From contig JADKID010000009.1 in the NCBI GenBank assembly GCA_016721425.1, positions 248,001 to 312,000 of the forward strand: a stretch of DNA of 64,000 bases, given 5' to 3'. Source of the stretch: Bryobacterales bacterium (GTDB lineage: Bacteria > Acidobacteriota > Terriglobia > Bryobacterales > Bryobacteraceae). Both the position numbers and the translations under genes were made by a program. Positions 49,727-58,902 of this stretch are shown piece by piece; the first letter of the stretch is position 1; the number at the start of each line of letters is the position of its first letter. The notes under the pieces were generated by a model that was given only the letters and a program-made list of their open reading frames with translations, was not told the origin of the DNA and did no database searches.

Positions 49727-50935
49727 CTATCCCTCAGAGAGCACCGGCTTTTGTTCGACAACAGCAGCACCACTCCGTTTGTCCTTCACCGCCAGCCCCG
49801 CAATCCTGGCCGTGACTTGTTCGATCGCCCGGCCAAGCTCGCAATCGGCCGGCAGAGGCTCCGCCCGCGTGACAGCCTTGTGTAGGGCATAGTAGTCGTT
49901 CGGAAAAGTGGCAAATACCGAGCTGGTAAAGATCTTCTCCATGTCGGCCGTGGAGATGTTGTCCTTCCGGTTCAGGCGATTCACAACCATCTGGAACCGC
50001 TCTTTGCCGTATCCGAGCTGCCCCAGCATGCCCACCGCCCTTCGCGCCAGGTGCAGGCTGGGCAGTTCCGAGGTTGAGACTAGAAGTGACTGGTCCGCCT
50101 CGGAAAGCACGAACAGGCTCAGGCGATGGAATACTGTAGGCAGGTCCACGACGATCCAGTCGTAGAGAACCCGAGAGTACTCCAGCACATCGTGCAGGCG
50201 TCCAAACTCCACAGTATCGGTGCCCGCCATATCTGGTGCGGCCAACACGTCCACTCCGCCGCAATTGACCGTCAGGGACGCCCATAATGAGGGGTCCAGC
50301 TGCCCGGAATTCTCCAGCGCATCCAGGAGCGAGTAGGTGGGATTCAGTTTCAGCGCGAAGGCGATGGAGCCACTCAGCACATCGATGTCGGCAAGTAGAA
50401 CGCGCTTCCCGGTCAAACGTCGGAGGCAGAACGCCGTTTGCGTCGCCAGCGTGGAGGCGCCAGACCCGGGCTTGGCCGCTGTGAAAGCAACCAACTTCCC
50501 GAACTCCTGCGGCTCCACCCCCTCCGGCACTTTGAGCCTCCGGATGCGGGCTGCCGCCTCTTTCTGTGCCGCCCCATCGAACGGCGCATGGAGGAACTCG
50601 CTCGCCCCGGCCCTCAGACTGTCGATCAGAATCCCGGAGTCGTTCGTTCGATTGAATCCGATAACCGGAATCGGCGGCTGGAAGGCGCTGACCGCCCGGA
50701 TGAGCTGCGCTGCCGTTTGAAAATTGGAGCTCAAGTCGAGCAGAACCACGTCAGGCTGTATCTGCCGCAGCCGGATCTCCAGCGTTTGTTCCTGAGGGTA
50801 GCTCTTCAGCTCAGAGAGAACGTCAAAGACACGGCTCTCGGCCAGGGCCGACTGCAGTTGCCGCGCCAACTCCTTGTCCTCGGCGATCAACAGTGCCGAG
50901 AGCGCCAATTCCCTTGATGTTCCGCGGGCCATCAT
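49727..50935 (-). CDS. cpaE: Tad pilus localisation protein TadZ/CpaE
   Basis: 402 residues. An N-terminal receiver-like domain (about 10-130) has PDVVLLDLSSNF, followed by an atypical MinD/ParA ATPase domain: VAFTAAKPGSGASTLATQ at about 150-165 (Ala in place of the P-loop Lys, as is common in TadZ), LLADIDVLSGSIAF and YDWIVVDLPTV. TadZ places the pilus machine at the cell pole. The gene begins MMA after AAGCTATG and is preceded by cpaC. Confidence 0.9.
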   Translation of the reverse strand: MMARGTSRELALSALLIAEDKELARQLQSALAESRVFDVLSELKSYPQEQTLEIRLRQIQPDVVLLDLSSNFQTAAQLIRAVSAFQPPIPVIGFNRTNDSGILIDSLRAGASEFLHAPFDGAAQKEAAARIRRLKVPEGVEPQEFGKLVAFTAAKPGSGASTLATQTAFCLRRLTGKRVLLADIDVLSGSIAFALKLNPTYSLLDALENSGQLDPSLWASLTVNCGGVDVLAAPDMAGTDTVEFGRLHDVLEYSRVLYDWIVVDLPTVFHRLSLFVLSEADQSLLVSTSELPSLHLARRAVGMLGQLGYGKERFQMVVNRLNRKDNISTADMEKIFTSSVFATFPNDYYALHKAVTRAEPLPADCELGRAIEQVTARIAGLAVKDKRSGAAVVEQKPVLSEG

Positions 50936-50982
50936 AGCTTGGTCTGCGCCCCCGATGAATCCACCATCAATGCCAAACGCCC

Positions 50983-52371
50983 TTACTTCCCGGTCTTAAT
51001 CGTCTGGAACGCTTCCTTGCGAGTGGTGGCAGCGGACCCCCGATTGGCAGGCGCCCCCGATCCCACACCGCTCCCGACCGGCATGCCGTTCGGAAGCATC
51101 ATCGGCTTCAGAAACTCGCTGGTAAACTGCGGCTGCAGCTTGGAATCGCCAGGATTCATCGGCTCAACAATCTCCGGTGTCACCATCACGATCAGCTCTG
51201 ATTTTTGCCGATTTTCGTCGCGGGATTTAAACAGATTTCCAAGGAGCGGAATGCTGGAGAGTCCTGGAATCCTAGAAAATGTCTCACTGGTACGATCATC
51301 TATCAGGCCGCCGATCACGAAGCTCTGGCCAGGCGCCAGCTCGATCGTCGACTCGACTCGGCGGGTCGAAAGCGCAGGAATCGTGAAGCCATTGAAAGAG
51401 ACCGCGCGAGCAAGATCGATCGTGGACACCTCGGGCTTCACATACAGCTTGAGCGTGCCATTCTCGGTGATCGTGGGATTGAAGGTCAGCCGAATGCCAA
51501 ACTCCCGGAACTGAATCGTCACAGCCCCGGAATTACCCCCGCCCTGGAGGATCGGCACCGGAAACTCACCACCGACCAGGAAGCTCGCTTCCTTGCCGTT
51601 GCTGGTGACCAGATTAGGCTCAGCCAGGATCTGAAGCATGCCGTTCGATTGCAGCATCTTCAAGATCGCACCCAGATTCAGGTCCGGGCGAAACGCGAAA
51701 ATATTGAGCGCATCAGTCAGCGTGAAAGTGCCGCCATCAACCTCCGGACGCACGGAGCCAAACTGACCTGTGGTAGCCGAGCCAATCGTGTTTGTGGCGC
51801 CCGTCGATATCAGGTTGACCGCAAACTGGTTCCCGTATGTGCGGCTTAGCTCGGCGAACTTGACCCGCAGAAGGATCTGCTTGTCCACGGGAGCCACCCT
51901 CACGCGCATGTTGTTCACGGCCGTCTTCACGAGCGGCACCACCGTCGCCATCGCTCGATCGGCCACAGCCTGGGTTGAGACTTGACCGCTGACGGTCACA
52001 GTGTCTCTGGCTGCCACGATACGTAGATCTTCGCTGGGAAAGGTATCCTTCAGCAACTTGCGGACCGGGTCCAGATTGTAGTCCACCGTGACGTTGTAGA
52101 AGTTCCTCTGGCCGGACTTCGCCCAGATCACGAGCGTCGCCACTCCTACGCCCTTGGCGTGCAGGAGAATCTCGCGCGTCGAGACAGGGACATAGTCGAC
52201 TACATCGGGACTCGACGTCGAGATCCGGCTAACGTCCTCCGGATAGTCGATCACTACGCTCTTTCCGAGCGTCACGCGAATCTCCTCGGACCCGCCCTGG
52301 GCGGCTGCCGACAGGCTTCCGAGAACCAACAGCGCTGTCAGTCCAAGCTTGGTGTTAGAAATGTAGTTCAT
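50983..52371 (-). CDS. cpaC: Tad pilus outer-membrane secretin CpaC/RcpA
   Basis: 462 residues. Signal peptide (LTALLVLGSLSAAAQ), then an N-terminal pilus/BON-like region (about 30-160: SVVIDYPEDVSRIS, VTVSGQVSTQ), and a secretin domain (about 170-420: LQSNGMLQILAEPNLVTSNGKEASF broken over strands, VGGEFPVPI, GLIDDRTSETFSRIPGLS, LGNLFKSRDENRQKSEL). It forms the outer-membrane pore of the Tad pilus. The tail is Gly/Pro-rich. It lies 5 bases from cpaB. Confidence 0.94.
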   Translation of the reverse strand: MNYISNTKLGLTALLVLGSLSAAAQGGSEEIRVTLGKSVVIDYPEDVSRISTSSPDVVDYVPVSTREILLHAKGVGVATLVIWAKSGQRNFYNVTVDYNLDPVRKLLKDTFPSEDLRIVAARDTVTVSGQVSTQAVADRAMATVVPLVKTAVNNMRVRVAPVDKQILLRVKFAELSRTYGNQFAVNLISTGATNTIGSATTGQFGSVRPEVDGGTFTLTDALNIFAFRPDLNLGAILKMLQSNGMLQILAEPNLVTSNGKEASFLVGGEFPVPILQGGGNSGAVTIQFREFGIRLTFNPTITENGTLKLYVKPEVSTIDLARAVSFNGFTIPALSTRRVESTIELAPGQSFVIGGLIDDRTSETFSRIPGLSSIPLLGNLFKSRDENRQKSELIVMVTPEIVEPMNPGDSKLQPQFTSEFLKPMMLPNGMPVGSGVGSGAPANRGSAATTRKEAFQTIKTGK

Positions 52372-52376
52372 GGCGC

Positions 52377-53309
52377 TTACTGGTTCCTTCCGGGATCGTC
52401 CACCGACTTCTTAGACGGCATCGTTTCAACCCTCTTTTCGATACCGCGGATCACGATAATCTGATCAGGCACCGAGACTGGAGGAGGCAACGGCGGCGGC
52501 GGCGCGGCGACAACCGCGACCGGACGCCTCGCCTTCGGCCTTTCCGGGCTCAAGTCGTCGCGATTCTTCTGAGGTCCAACGTCCAAGGTGCGGCTGTGGC
52601 TTCCATACAACTGGGCCAAGCTCGTCCCCTTGGTGTCCTCGACGACCTGATCGCCGCCATTGCGCAGCACCAATTGAATCCGGCCCTCGTTCCCAGCCAG
52701 GGTCAGTAATTCGGCCTGTGCCAGAGTCACCAGCACCGTGACGCTCGGTGCGTCCACGGGCTTGCCCGTCGCATCGGACTGCATATTCTGCCCGGCCGAT
52801 AGCACGGTGATGTTCTGCAGGACTGTCTTCGTTACTGTCGTCGGATTGCCGGGCGGATGACCTGTGATCATGACGTCAACGCGCATGCCCGGCAGTACGA
52901 ATCCCGCAACGCCTACGACATCGTTGACTCGAACCGTAACGGCCCGCATTCCCGCGGGAATGATCGGTGCCAGACCTACGCCCGTCCCTCGAAGCGCCAG
53001 CCGGCCCTCCAACATCGGTTCCTCGGCCAGAATGTTGCTGACAACCGGCCGGTCCAGAACGTCTTCAGGCTTGCCAAACGCACCCTTGGGAAACGCCTGG
53101 ACAGGCACCTTGATGACCTTCACGTCAGCCGCCTTCACAGTCAGGCCCACCGACAAGGGGCGCGCAGCGATCACCAAGTCCTTAAGGTCGCTGACCTCTT
53201 TTTCCTTCCCCCCCGTATTGGCGCGGGTGGTCATTTGGTAGAACACGCTGCTCACGACCAGCGCGAACACCAGGCTAACCCCGATCACTGTCAGAAACCT
53301 GCGATCCAT
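52377..53309 (-). CDS. cpaB: Tad pilus assembly protein CpaB/RcpC
   Basis: 310 residues. One N-terminal membrane segment (FLTVIGVSLVFALVVSSVFY) is followed by a SAF domain (about 45-110: VIAARPLSVGLTVKAADV, NILAEEPML) and the RcpC region (AVTVRVNDVVGVAGFVLPGMRVDV, QNITVLSAGQN). The C-terminal extension is proline-rich. CpaB links the inner-membrane platform with the secretin, possibly binding peptidoglycan. Confidence 0.92.
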   Translation of the reverse strand: MDRRFLTVIGVSLVFALVVSSVFYQMTTRANTGGKEKEVSDLKDLVIAARPLSVGLTVKAADVKVIKVPVQAFPKGAFGKPEDVLDRPVVSNILAEEPMLEGRLALRGTGVGLAPIIPAGMRAVTVRVNDVVGVAGFVLPGMRVDVMITGHPPGNPTTVTKTVLQNITVLSAGQNMQSDATGKPVDAPSVTVLVTLAQAELLTLAGNEGRIQLVLRNGGDQVVEDTKGTSLAQLYGSHSRTLDVGPQKNRDDLSPERPKARRPVAVVAAPPPPLPPPVSVPDQIIVIRGIEKRVETMPSKKSVDDPGRNQ

Positions 53310-53331
53310 GACCCTGCCTCCTAGACCTCTC

Positions 53332-53781
53332 TCAACTCGCCCAAAGCGTAAGCCAGACTCCGCCTACAATGGCTGGCGCATAGGGGACATACTCGCCCTG
53401 CGCCACGCCCGACTGCTTCGCCCGGCTATGCCAGGCACGCCAGAACACCGTCGCCGCGGCGCCTACGCCACCAAGCAGCGCAATCCAGATAAGCGCCTGG
53501 AAAACGAGCCCCGGGCCGACTAAAGCGCCAAATGCAGCCAATAACTTCACGTCCCCACCGCCCATGTTCCCCATTAGAAAGAAGACCAGGAGCGACCCGA
53601 ACCCCACCATCGCGCCCGCCAGGGAAAACCCTGCGCCGCGAAGGCCTCCGGTGATTCCGTACCAAAGCAAACCACACAGAATGGCCGGGCACGTCAGCCA
53701 ATTGGGCACCGTCCGGTTTCGCAGATCTGTCACGGAGGCGGCCAGCCCCAACGCAGCTGCGAGAATCGACGGCATACTCAT
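53332..53781 (-). CDS. cpaA: Tad prepilin peptidase CpaA/TadV
   Basis: 149 residues, an A24 aspartic peptidase with about six membrane helices. The first catalytic Asp is in AASVTDLRNRTVPNWL and the second in MGNMGGGDVKLLAAFG (GxGD-type motif). It cleaves the leader of Flp prepilins at the inner membrane. The ATG at 53781 overlaps the stop of the preceding small gene (ATGA). Confidence 0.9.
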   Translation of the reverse strand: MSMPSILAAALGLAASVTDLRNRTVPNWLTCPAILCGLLWYGITGGLRGAGFSLAGAMVGFGSLLVFFLMGNMGGGDVKLLAAFGALVGPGLVFQALIWIALLGGVGAAATVFWRAWHSRAKQSGVAQGEYVPYAPAIVGGVWLTLWAS

Positions 53782-54011
53782 GAACGGCTCCAACGATCGC
53801 GACGCGGAGTCATGCCAGCCACCCACCGGTCCGGCCGGCCAGCGCCCATGACCGGTTCGGCCAACGGCCCTGCCGCAAATCCCGTGGCCAGTGCGAAGGC
53901 AATCAAGTCCTCACCCGACGGCAACCGCCACTCACACTCGCTGGCTGCCGAGCCGGCGCTGCCCCGCATTGCCGTGGCGCTGGTTCGAATTGAAGTGATT
54001 CCTGCGCTCAT
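53778..54011 (-). CDS. Small protein of unknown function coupled to cpaA
   Basis: 77 residues. The ATG at 54011 has GGAGG 6 bases upstream, and the stop overlaps the cpaA start (ATGA), which argues for a real gene. The middle reads LPSGEDLIAFALATGFAAG, faintly like the Flp pilin pattern G-x-x-L-I-E-Y-A-L but with Ala at the conserved Glu+5 and a short hydrophobic run. The end is basic (TPRRDRWSRS). I do not recognise a family. Confidence 0.5.
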   Translation of the reverse strand: MSAGITSIRTSATAMRGSAGSAASECEWRLPSGEDLIAFALATGFAAGPLAEPVMGAGRPDRWVAGMTPRRDRWSRS

Positions 54012-54040
54012 TTCGGCCTCCAGTGGTTTATTCGGCGGTC

Positions 54041-55654
54041 TCACGGTTTTTCATTAGCCCTGCCGTTCACCTTTTCCAGCCTGGACTTCGTCCGAACGAA
54101 GAGAATGGCCTTCGTGTCGTCGTCGACGACCCTCCACTCCGGCGACTCCTTCATGACGGCCGCCAACGCACATCCCGGCCGGATCAGCGCAGCCTCGAAA
54201 CGATACTTCGCCAGGAGTTGCCTCCACTGATAGGTGGCGTTCATCAGATCGCAGTATTCCCGCGACAACTTCTCCCCGTAAAAATCGCTTCGCCCATCGA
54301 AGAAGACTTTCACAGTCGGGGACAGTTTGTAGATCAGGTAGTCCGCCCACTGGTCCTCGGTATACACCCGCGAGTGCGACAGCAACTCCTGGTGTTTCGC
54401 TACCATCCCGACCGGAAACCGCAGAGCCGGGAAGTCTTTCGGCCAAGGGAGGCCCAACAACGGCGATGCCACCACCAGGAACGGAATCACAGCCCACACA
54501 CTCATCCGACCAATCCCGGATTGCGCCTCCGCGGCCAGCGACTGGAGTATGGCCGCTGTCGAATTGCGCGTTGCCCCATTCGTCCAGCAGTTCCATAGCC
54601 CTTGAATCTCATCGGCCAGAAAAGGGAGACTTACGGCAACAAAGAGCGGAATGTGCCGCGCCGACGTGAGCGAGGAGTGAGCCCAAAACAGGATCAGCAA
54701 GGGAGCCACAAAACGCTTCCGGCGTAGCGACAAACCCGCAGCCAATAGGGCCCCGAGCATGAGCCACTCAAACTGAGCCATGTTCTCAGACCGGAAACTC
54801 GGCGATTTGAACTCGCCTACCAGTTCCCTGATCCAGTCCGCGGACAGGTACTCCATCATGTGTGCGTGCAGGCGCCACCCGTAGGGATTCACGATCGATG
54901 CTGCAAAACATCCGCCCGCCAGCAGCAGGTAGCGCCTTGCAACCCACCACGCCGACTCACCCAGCATTGCCTCTAGCGCCGTCCCCACCGAAACAAGCCC
55001 CAAGATCGCAACGAGAGCCAGCCACCCACCGTGCAGGTTCGTCCACACCGCAGTCAATGGCAGCAACATCAAGATCCAGCGCGTCGGTGAGCGCAAATCC
55101 CTCTGAATCAGCCACATCGACAAAGCCACCAGAACCATCGTCCACAGATGCGGGCGGGCCAGCAAGTGAACCGTGGCCGCCCCAAATCCCACCAGAGCCA
55201 GCGGCAGCGCTATAAATACATTTGTTCCGCGCCACACCATGTGCCGGAACAAGAGACCGCAAAATAAGGTCGCCAACACAATACCGAACATCAAGATGCC
55301 CTTGACCCCAAGCGCACCGTGCAAGACCGAGAACAGAACATCGGTCAGCCATTCCCAGGCAAACCACGGAGCCCCTGGTTTGGTGAAGGAAAAGATGTCG
55401 TTGTAGATGAACGACGAGTGCGCCAAAATCCAGTCTCCGGCCCGGATATGCCACCCGGTGTCGCCGTCGGACATCAGCAACCCTGTACCGCCATCGGCCA
55501 AGCCGAAGAACCAGATCGGCAGGGCGACAACAATCAGGTCGAAGAACGTCGGCGTGAACCGGCTCCGCCAACCAGGCGAGACTGGCGCCGCCAGGCGGCC
55601 CGCCGACTCCGGGGGGTCTCCTGCCGCTACGATCGTCTCGCTCCTCGTTGCCAT
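54041..55654 (-). CDS. Polytopic membrane protein of the Tad cluster, possible GT-C-type transferase
   Basis: 537 residues with about 11 hydrophobic segments. The first periplasmic loop has LLMSDGDTGWHIRAGDWILA and FSFTKPGAPWFAWEWLTD, an acidic, aromatic-rich loop like those of GT-C glycosyltransferases. VWTNLHGGW follows between helices. The C-terminal part (about 420-525) is soluble (VFFDGRSDFYGEKL). No enzyme family can be fixed. The gene opens the Tad operon, 29 bases upstream of the 77-residue gene, so it might modify pilin or a surface glycan. Confidence 0.75.
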   Translation of the reverse strand: MATRSETIVAAGDPPESAGRLAAPVSPGWRSRFTPTFFDLIVVALPIWFFGLADGGTGLLMSDGDTGWHIRAGDWILAHSSFIYNDIFSFTKPGAPWFAWEWLTDVLFSVLHGALGVKGILMFGIVLATLFCGLLFRHMVWRGTNVFIALPLALVGFGAATVHLLARPHLWTMVLVALSMWLIQRDLRSPTRWILMLLPLTAVWTNLHGGWLALVAILGLVSVGTALEAMLGESAWWVARRYLLLAGGCFAASIVNPYGWRLHAHMMEYLSADWIRELVGEFKSPSFRSENMAQFEWLMLGALLAAGLSLRRKRFVAPLLILFWAHSSLTSARHIPLFVAVSLPFLADEIQGLWNCWTNGATRNSTAAILQSLAAEAQSGIGRMSVWAVIPFLVVASPLLGLPWPKDFPALRFPVGMVAKHQELLSHSRVYTEDQWADYLIYKLSPTVKVFFDGRSDFYGEKLSREYCDLMNATYQWRQLLAKYRFEAALIRPGCALAAVMKESPEWRVVDDDTKAILFVRTKSRLEKVNGRANEKP

Positions 55655-55737
55655 GGGTGTGCCTTCTCCTCCGGATGCGGCGGACCCGCAGGGTCCCTCC
55701 TAGAGCAGATCGGCACTCGCCGTGGAAATATTTAGAG

Positions 55738-56112
55738 CTATCTGCCGGCCATGGCAGACAGCGCGCCTTGCACGCTTTCGCCTTCGAAGAGGAAGAATTC
55801 AATCAGACCCGACCGCTGGAAGGCCACCATGCCCGCGGCTTCGCAGACCGGCACCACCGCGTCAACTCCGCCAGCCAACTCTTCTACCGCATTGTGCGCA
55901 GCCAAGCCGGTTAGAGCTCGCATCCCCGAACCGTCGCCGCCGAAGGTCACGACGGCGGTGACCTCGGCCCGGTACGCCAGCAGGCGTTCAATCATCGCAC
56001 TTCGTTTCAAAGGCCAGGCACAGTTCCGGCACAACGCCCAGACCGGGGCATAGCTCCCCCCACGCCCTCGCGCTGAGGGCAAAGCAGAGCCACATTGTGG
56101 GCATTCTGTCAT
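55738..56112 (-). CDS. Zinc-ribbon protein of unknown function
   Basis: 124 residues from the ATG at 56112 with GGGAG upstream. The N-terminal zinc ribbon has two cysteine pairs, TECPQCGSAL and ALCRNCAWPL. The rest (about 45-124) is a small alpha/beta domain (VTAVVTFGGDGSGM, FFLFEGESVQGAL) that I do not recognise. It starts 10 bases after the oxidoreductase stop, so it is the second gene of a pair. Confidence 0.65.
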   Translation of the reverse strand: MTECPQCGSALPSARGRGGSYAPVWALCRNCAWPLKRSAMIERLLAYRAEVTAVVTFGGDGSGMRALTGLAAHNAVEELAGGVDAVVPVCEAAGMVAFQRSGLIEFFLFEGESVQGALSAMAGR

Positions 56113-56122
56113 TCCGCTCCCC

Positions 56123-57442
56123 CTAGCTGCCGATGTCATCCTTGGCGAAGTCCCAACCAACCAGGCGTCCAGTCCGGACGCTTTGGTTCACCATGTGCGC
56201 GCAGGCCGCCGCGTGATGCCCGGCCACTGCGTCCTCCCAATAGGGCTTACGTGTCTGGACCGAATTGAGAAAATGCCAGAAATGTACGATGCTGGCGTCC
56301 TGACCCTGCTCCCGCCATTCCGTACCCCCTTCCACCAGGCGCGCCTTCCCCAAGCCGGGCATCTCCGCCTTCTGCACTTTCGCATCCCGCCAGTATTCGG
56401 CTTCCAGCCTCTTCGGCCAGCTCTCCACGATCCAGCGATTGTCCTCCCGTACACCTTCGGGCCAATACTTCAGTTCGCCCCAGCCCACCGACAAGGTCCC
56501 CTCGGTGCCCAGAAAAAGGAAACTCGCCTCCGAGGACGACTGATTGTTGAACGTTGAACTGAGGTTCACGGTGAACCCTTCCGGATACTCCAGCACCGCA
56601 TTCAACGTATCCGGCACATCGCGCGAATCTTTCCACCGGTAAAGCCCGCCCATCGCCATCACTTTCGCGGGCATCTTGGCGTCCATCAGGAAGTGAATCG
56701 TGGTGCACAGGTGTACGAAGAGATCCGTGGCGATGCCGCCCGAATAGTCCTGGTAGCAGCGCCACCGGAAGAACCGCGCCAAATCCAACTCGCGTTTTCC
56801 TGACGGCCCCTGGAACATCGCCCAATCCACCGTTTCCGGTCCCGCGTCTGGGGGGATCGGATAGATCCACGCGCCCGATGCAGTGTTGCGGTTATACGCC
56901 GCACGCACCATGGTCACCTGCCCCAGGCGGCCCTCCTGGATCATCTGCCTGGCCCGGACCTGCGTCGCGGTCGACATGCCTTGGCTGCCCACCTGCACAA
57001 TCCGCCCCGTCTCCCTCGCGGCCTGAATCACTTCCAAACCCTCTGACGACCGGTAGGTGAGCGGCTTCTCGCAGTAGACGTCCTTACCCGCCCGCAAGGC
57101 CTCCACTACCATCTGCTTATGCCAGTGATCCGGTGTGGCTACGATGACCGCGTCGATTGACTTGTCCGCAATCACCTCGCGGTAGTCGCGGTAAACCCGC
57201 GCCATCGTGCCACGAGTGTCCTTGATCCGGTCCAGCGCGCGCTCCCGCCGTCCGCGGTAGGCGTCCACCACCCCCGCAATCTCGGCTTGGGGATGCACCA
57301 TCAGCGCCGCCATCAGCTCATGCGCACGCGCGCCACAGCCAATGCAGGCGAAGCGAATCCGATCATTTGCCGCAACGGTAGCGTTCATAGACGCACTCAT
57401 CGCAGCGCCGACCTCCAGAAAACTCCTCCGAGAGAATTCCAT
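56123..57442 (-). CDS. Gfo/Idh/MocA-family oxidoreductase with Tat-type leader
   Basis: 439 residues. The N-terminus MEFSRRSFLEVGAAM has a twin-arginine motif. The Rossmann domain begins IRFACIGCGARAHELM, with VIVATPDHWHKQMVVEAL and CEKPLTY, the family Lys-Pro motif. The C-terminal domain has GGIATDLFVHLC and HPQ-type substrate residues. Such secreted or Tat-exported dehydrogenases act on sugars or inositols; substrate unknown. The start at 57442 has GGAGG upstream and is 71 bases from the divergent AlkD-like gene. Confidence 0.9.
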   Translation of the reverse strand: MEFSRRSFLEVGAAMSASMNATVAANDRIRFACIGCGARAHELMAALMVHPQAEIAGVVDAYRGRRERALDRIKDTRGTMARVYRDYREVIADKSIDAVIVATPDHWHKQMVVEALRAGKDVYCEKPLTYRSSEGLEVIQAARETGRIVQVGSQGMSTATQVRARQMIQEGRLGQVTMVRAAYNRNTASGAWIYPIPPDAGPETVDWAMFQGPSGKRELDLARFFRWRCYQDYSGGIATDLFVHLCTTIHFLMDAKMPAKVMAMGGLYRWKDSRDVPDTLNAVLEYPEGFTVNLSSTFNNQSSSEASFLFLGTEGTLSVGWGELKYWPEGVREDNRWIVESWPKRLEAEYWRDAKVQKAEMPGLGKARLVEGGTEWREQGQDASIVHFWHFLNSVQTRKPYWEDAVAGHHAAACAHMVNQSVRTGRLVGWDFAKDDIGS

Positions 57443-57513
57443 GGTCCAGCACCTCCGTGATATTGGATAGCATTGTATCGCGAAATTCATATGTCGTAGG
57501 AGGGACTAGTCGA

Positions 57514-58278
57514 ATGCCCGCCCGCTCTAGAGCGCCCGAAGCTCATCAATTGGCCGCCACGATCCGCATCTGGTGCGCGGCCCACGCCGATCCCGTCAAC
57601 GCCACCCGCTACGCCCGCTACTTCACTGAAGGCTACGACGCTTGGGGATTCCTAGACGCCAAGCACGTGTTCTGGACGGAGATGGAGCCCCTCTGGTTCC
57701 AGTCCCATGCCCAACTCGGATTGACGGGCTTCCTCCAACTCGGCCGCGAGCTCTGCTTGAGCGGCAAGTATGAAGAGGCCAGCATCGCCATCCGCTTCTT
57801 GACCCACTGCCAGGAGCCTTTCGGCGCCCAATCCCTCCCGGCTCTCGCGCTGTGGTTCGATAGCGGCATCTGCAATTGGGGGCATACCGACGTTCTCTGC
57901 GCGTTGGTCCTCGAACCAGCCCTGCTGGCCGGCCGCATCTCCCGCCACGATCTCGCGCCCTGGCTCACCGCGCCACACAAGTTCCAGCGCCGTGCCGTAC
58001 CAGTCACGCTCCTCAAGTGCACCGACCCGCCGGAGGAGTTGCTGGAATTCATCACTCCGCTGATGCACGACTCCGAACGCTTCGTTCAGCAGGGGCTCGG
58101 CTGGTTCCTCCGCGAATTGTGGAAGCGCCATCCCAAGCCCGTCGAGGCGCTTCTTCTTCGCCACAAAGACACCGCCCCGCGCGTGATCTTCCAGTACGCC
58201 ACAGAAAAGATGACCGCCGAGCAGAAGTCGCGTTTCCGCCGCACTCCAACGAAGGCTCCAAAATCAGGTAAATTGTAA
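57514..58278 (+). CDS. AlkD-like HEAT-repeat DNA alkylation repair protein
   Basis: 254 residues. The ATG at 57514 has GGAGG upstream. The protein is all-helical with HEAT-like repeats: ARYARYFTEGYDAWGF, LPALALWFDSGICNWGHTD and QQGLGWFLRELWKRHP. These resemble DNA glycosylases of the AlkD/DUF1061-type superfamily that remove alkylated bases. The catalytic Asp/Trp were not individually confirmed. The tRNA-Ser gene begins 2 bases after its stop codon. Confidence 0.75.
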   Translation: MPARSRAPEAHQLAATIRIWCAAHADPVNATRYARYFTEGYDAWGFLDAKHVFWTEMEPLWFQSHAQLGLTGFLQLGRELCLSGKYEEASIAIRFLTHCQEPFGAQSLPALALWFDSGICNWGHTDVLCALVLEPALLAGRISRHDLAPWLTAPHKFQRRAVPVTLLKCTDPPEELLEFITPLMHDSERFVQQGLGWFLRELWKRHPKPVEALLLRHKDTAPRVIFQYATEKMTAEQKSRFRRTPTKAPKSGKL

Positions 58279-58280
58279 GA

Positions 58281-58370
58281 GGAGGAATGGCCGAGTGGTT
58301 TAAGGCGGCGGTCTTGAAAACCGCAGAACTCGAAAGGGTTCCGGGGGTTCGAATCCCTCTTCCTCCGCCA
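58281..58370 (+). tRNA. tRNA-Ser (anticodon TGA)
   Basis: 90 bases with encoded CCA. Acceptor arms are GGAGGAA and TTCCTCC. The anticodon stem GCGGT/ACCGC closes the loop CTTGAAA (anticodon TGA). A long variable arm and the T-loop GGTTCGAATCC are present, as expected for a class II serine tRNA. Confidence 0.97.
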
Positions 58371-58902
58371 TGCCGGCTCTAGATTCCATGCCGGGCTTCG
58401 CTCATCCCAACACCCAGCAAGGCATCTGTTGGCCGTGCTTTCATCGCTCGGAAAGGCGGCCCACCAGCGGCGGTCCTTAGTTGGCGGATCGCCGAGGGCC
58501 GATGGCTATCGCGCCGCCTTGCCTGGGCGACTACCCTCACCATCGTCACCCGGCGTGACGGCAGGCCGCCGACAAGGATGGTCCCTTTCAACCGTGGCGC
58601 CCGGTGAGAAGCGCGGTGGTGCGGCAATTGAGTGTACTCGCATCGCGCCAGCCCCCAGCCCACGACAACGAATACGCACGCGGCGGCCACCTGCCGGAAC
58701 CTTCGCGGCCGCAGGAGGTGCTGAAGGTGTTTGTGGAAGAAGGCGGCATATCGGCGGGCGGCGGACGCGTATCGCCAGTTCGTGGCGATGGGAGTTCACG
58801 CCGGTTGGCGATGCTGGCAGTGCCGAAGCGCCGGGTGATCGGATCACCAAGATCTCGAAGCCGTTCCTCGAACCGTCCATCCGGGACTGACGAGCCATTC
58901 CC
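58371..58902. other. 532-base stretch without a recognised gene
   Basis: Open frames exist on both strands but all are Arg/Pro/Ser-rich, lack ribosome sites and overlap one another, so none is supported. No repeat, insertion-sequence end or second copy of the tRNA end was seen. Its position next to a tRNA gene leaves decayed inserted DNA possible but unsupported. Confidence 0.4.

Noticed and set aside
50440..50490. Loss of the P-loop lysine in CpaE as sign of a pseudogene
   Set aside because: An atypical ATPase site is common in TadZ/CpaE proteins.
58429..58890. 153-residue plus-strand open frame after the tRNA
   Set aside because: Arg/Gly/Pro-rich, no ribosome site, overlapped by several equally long frames.
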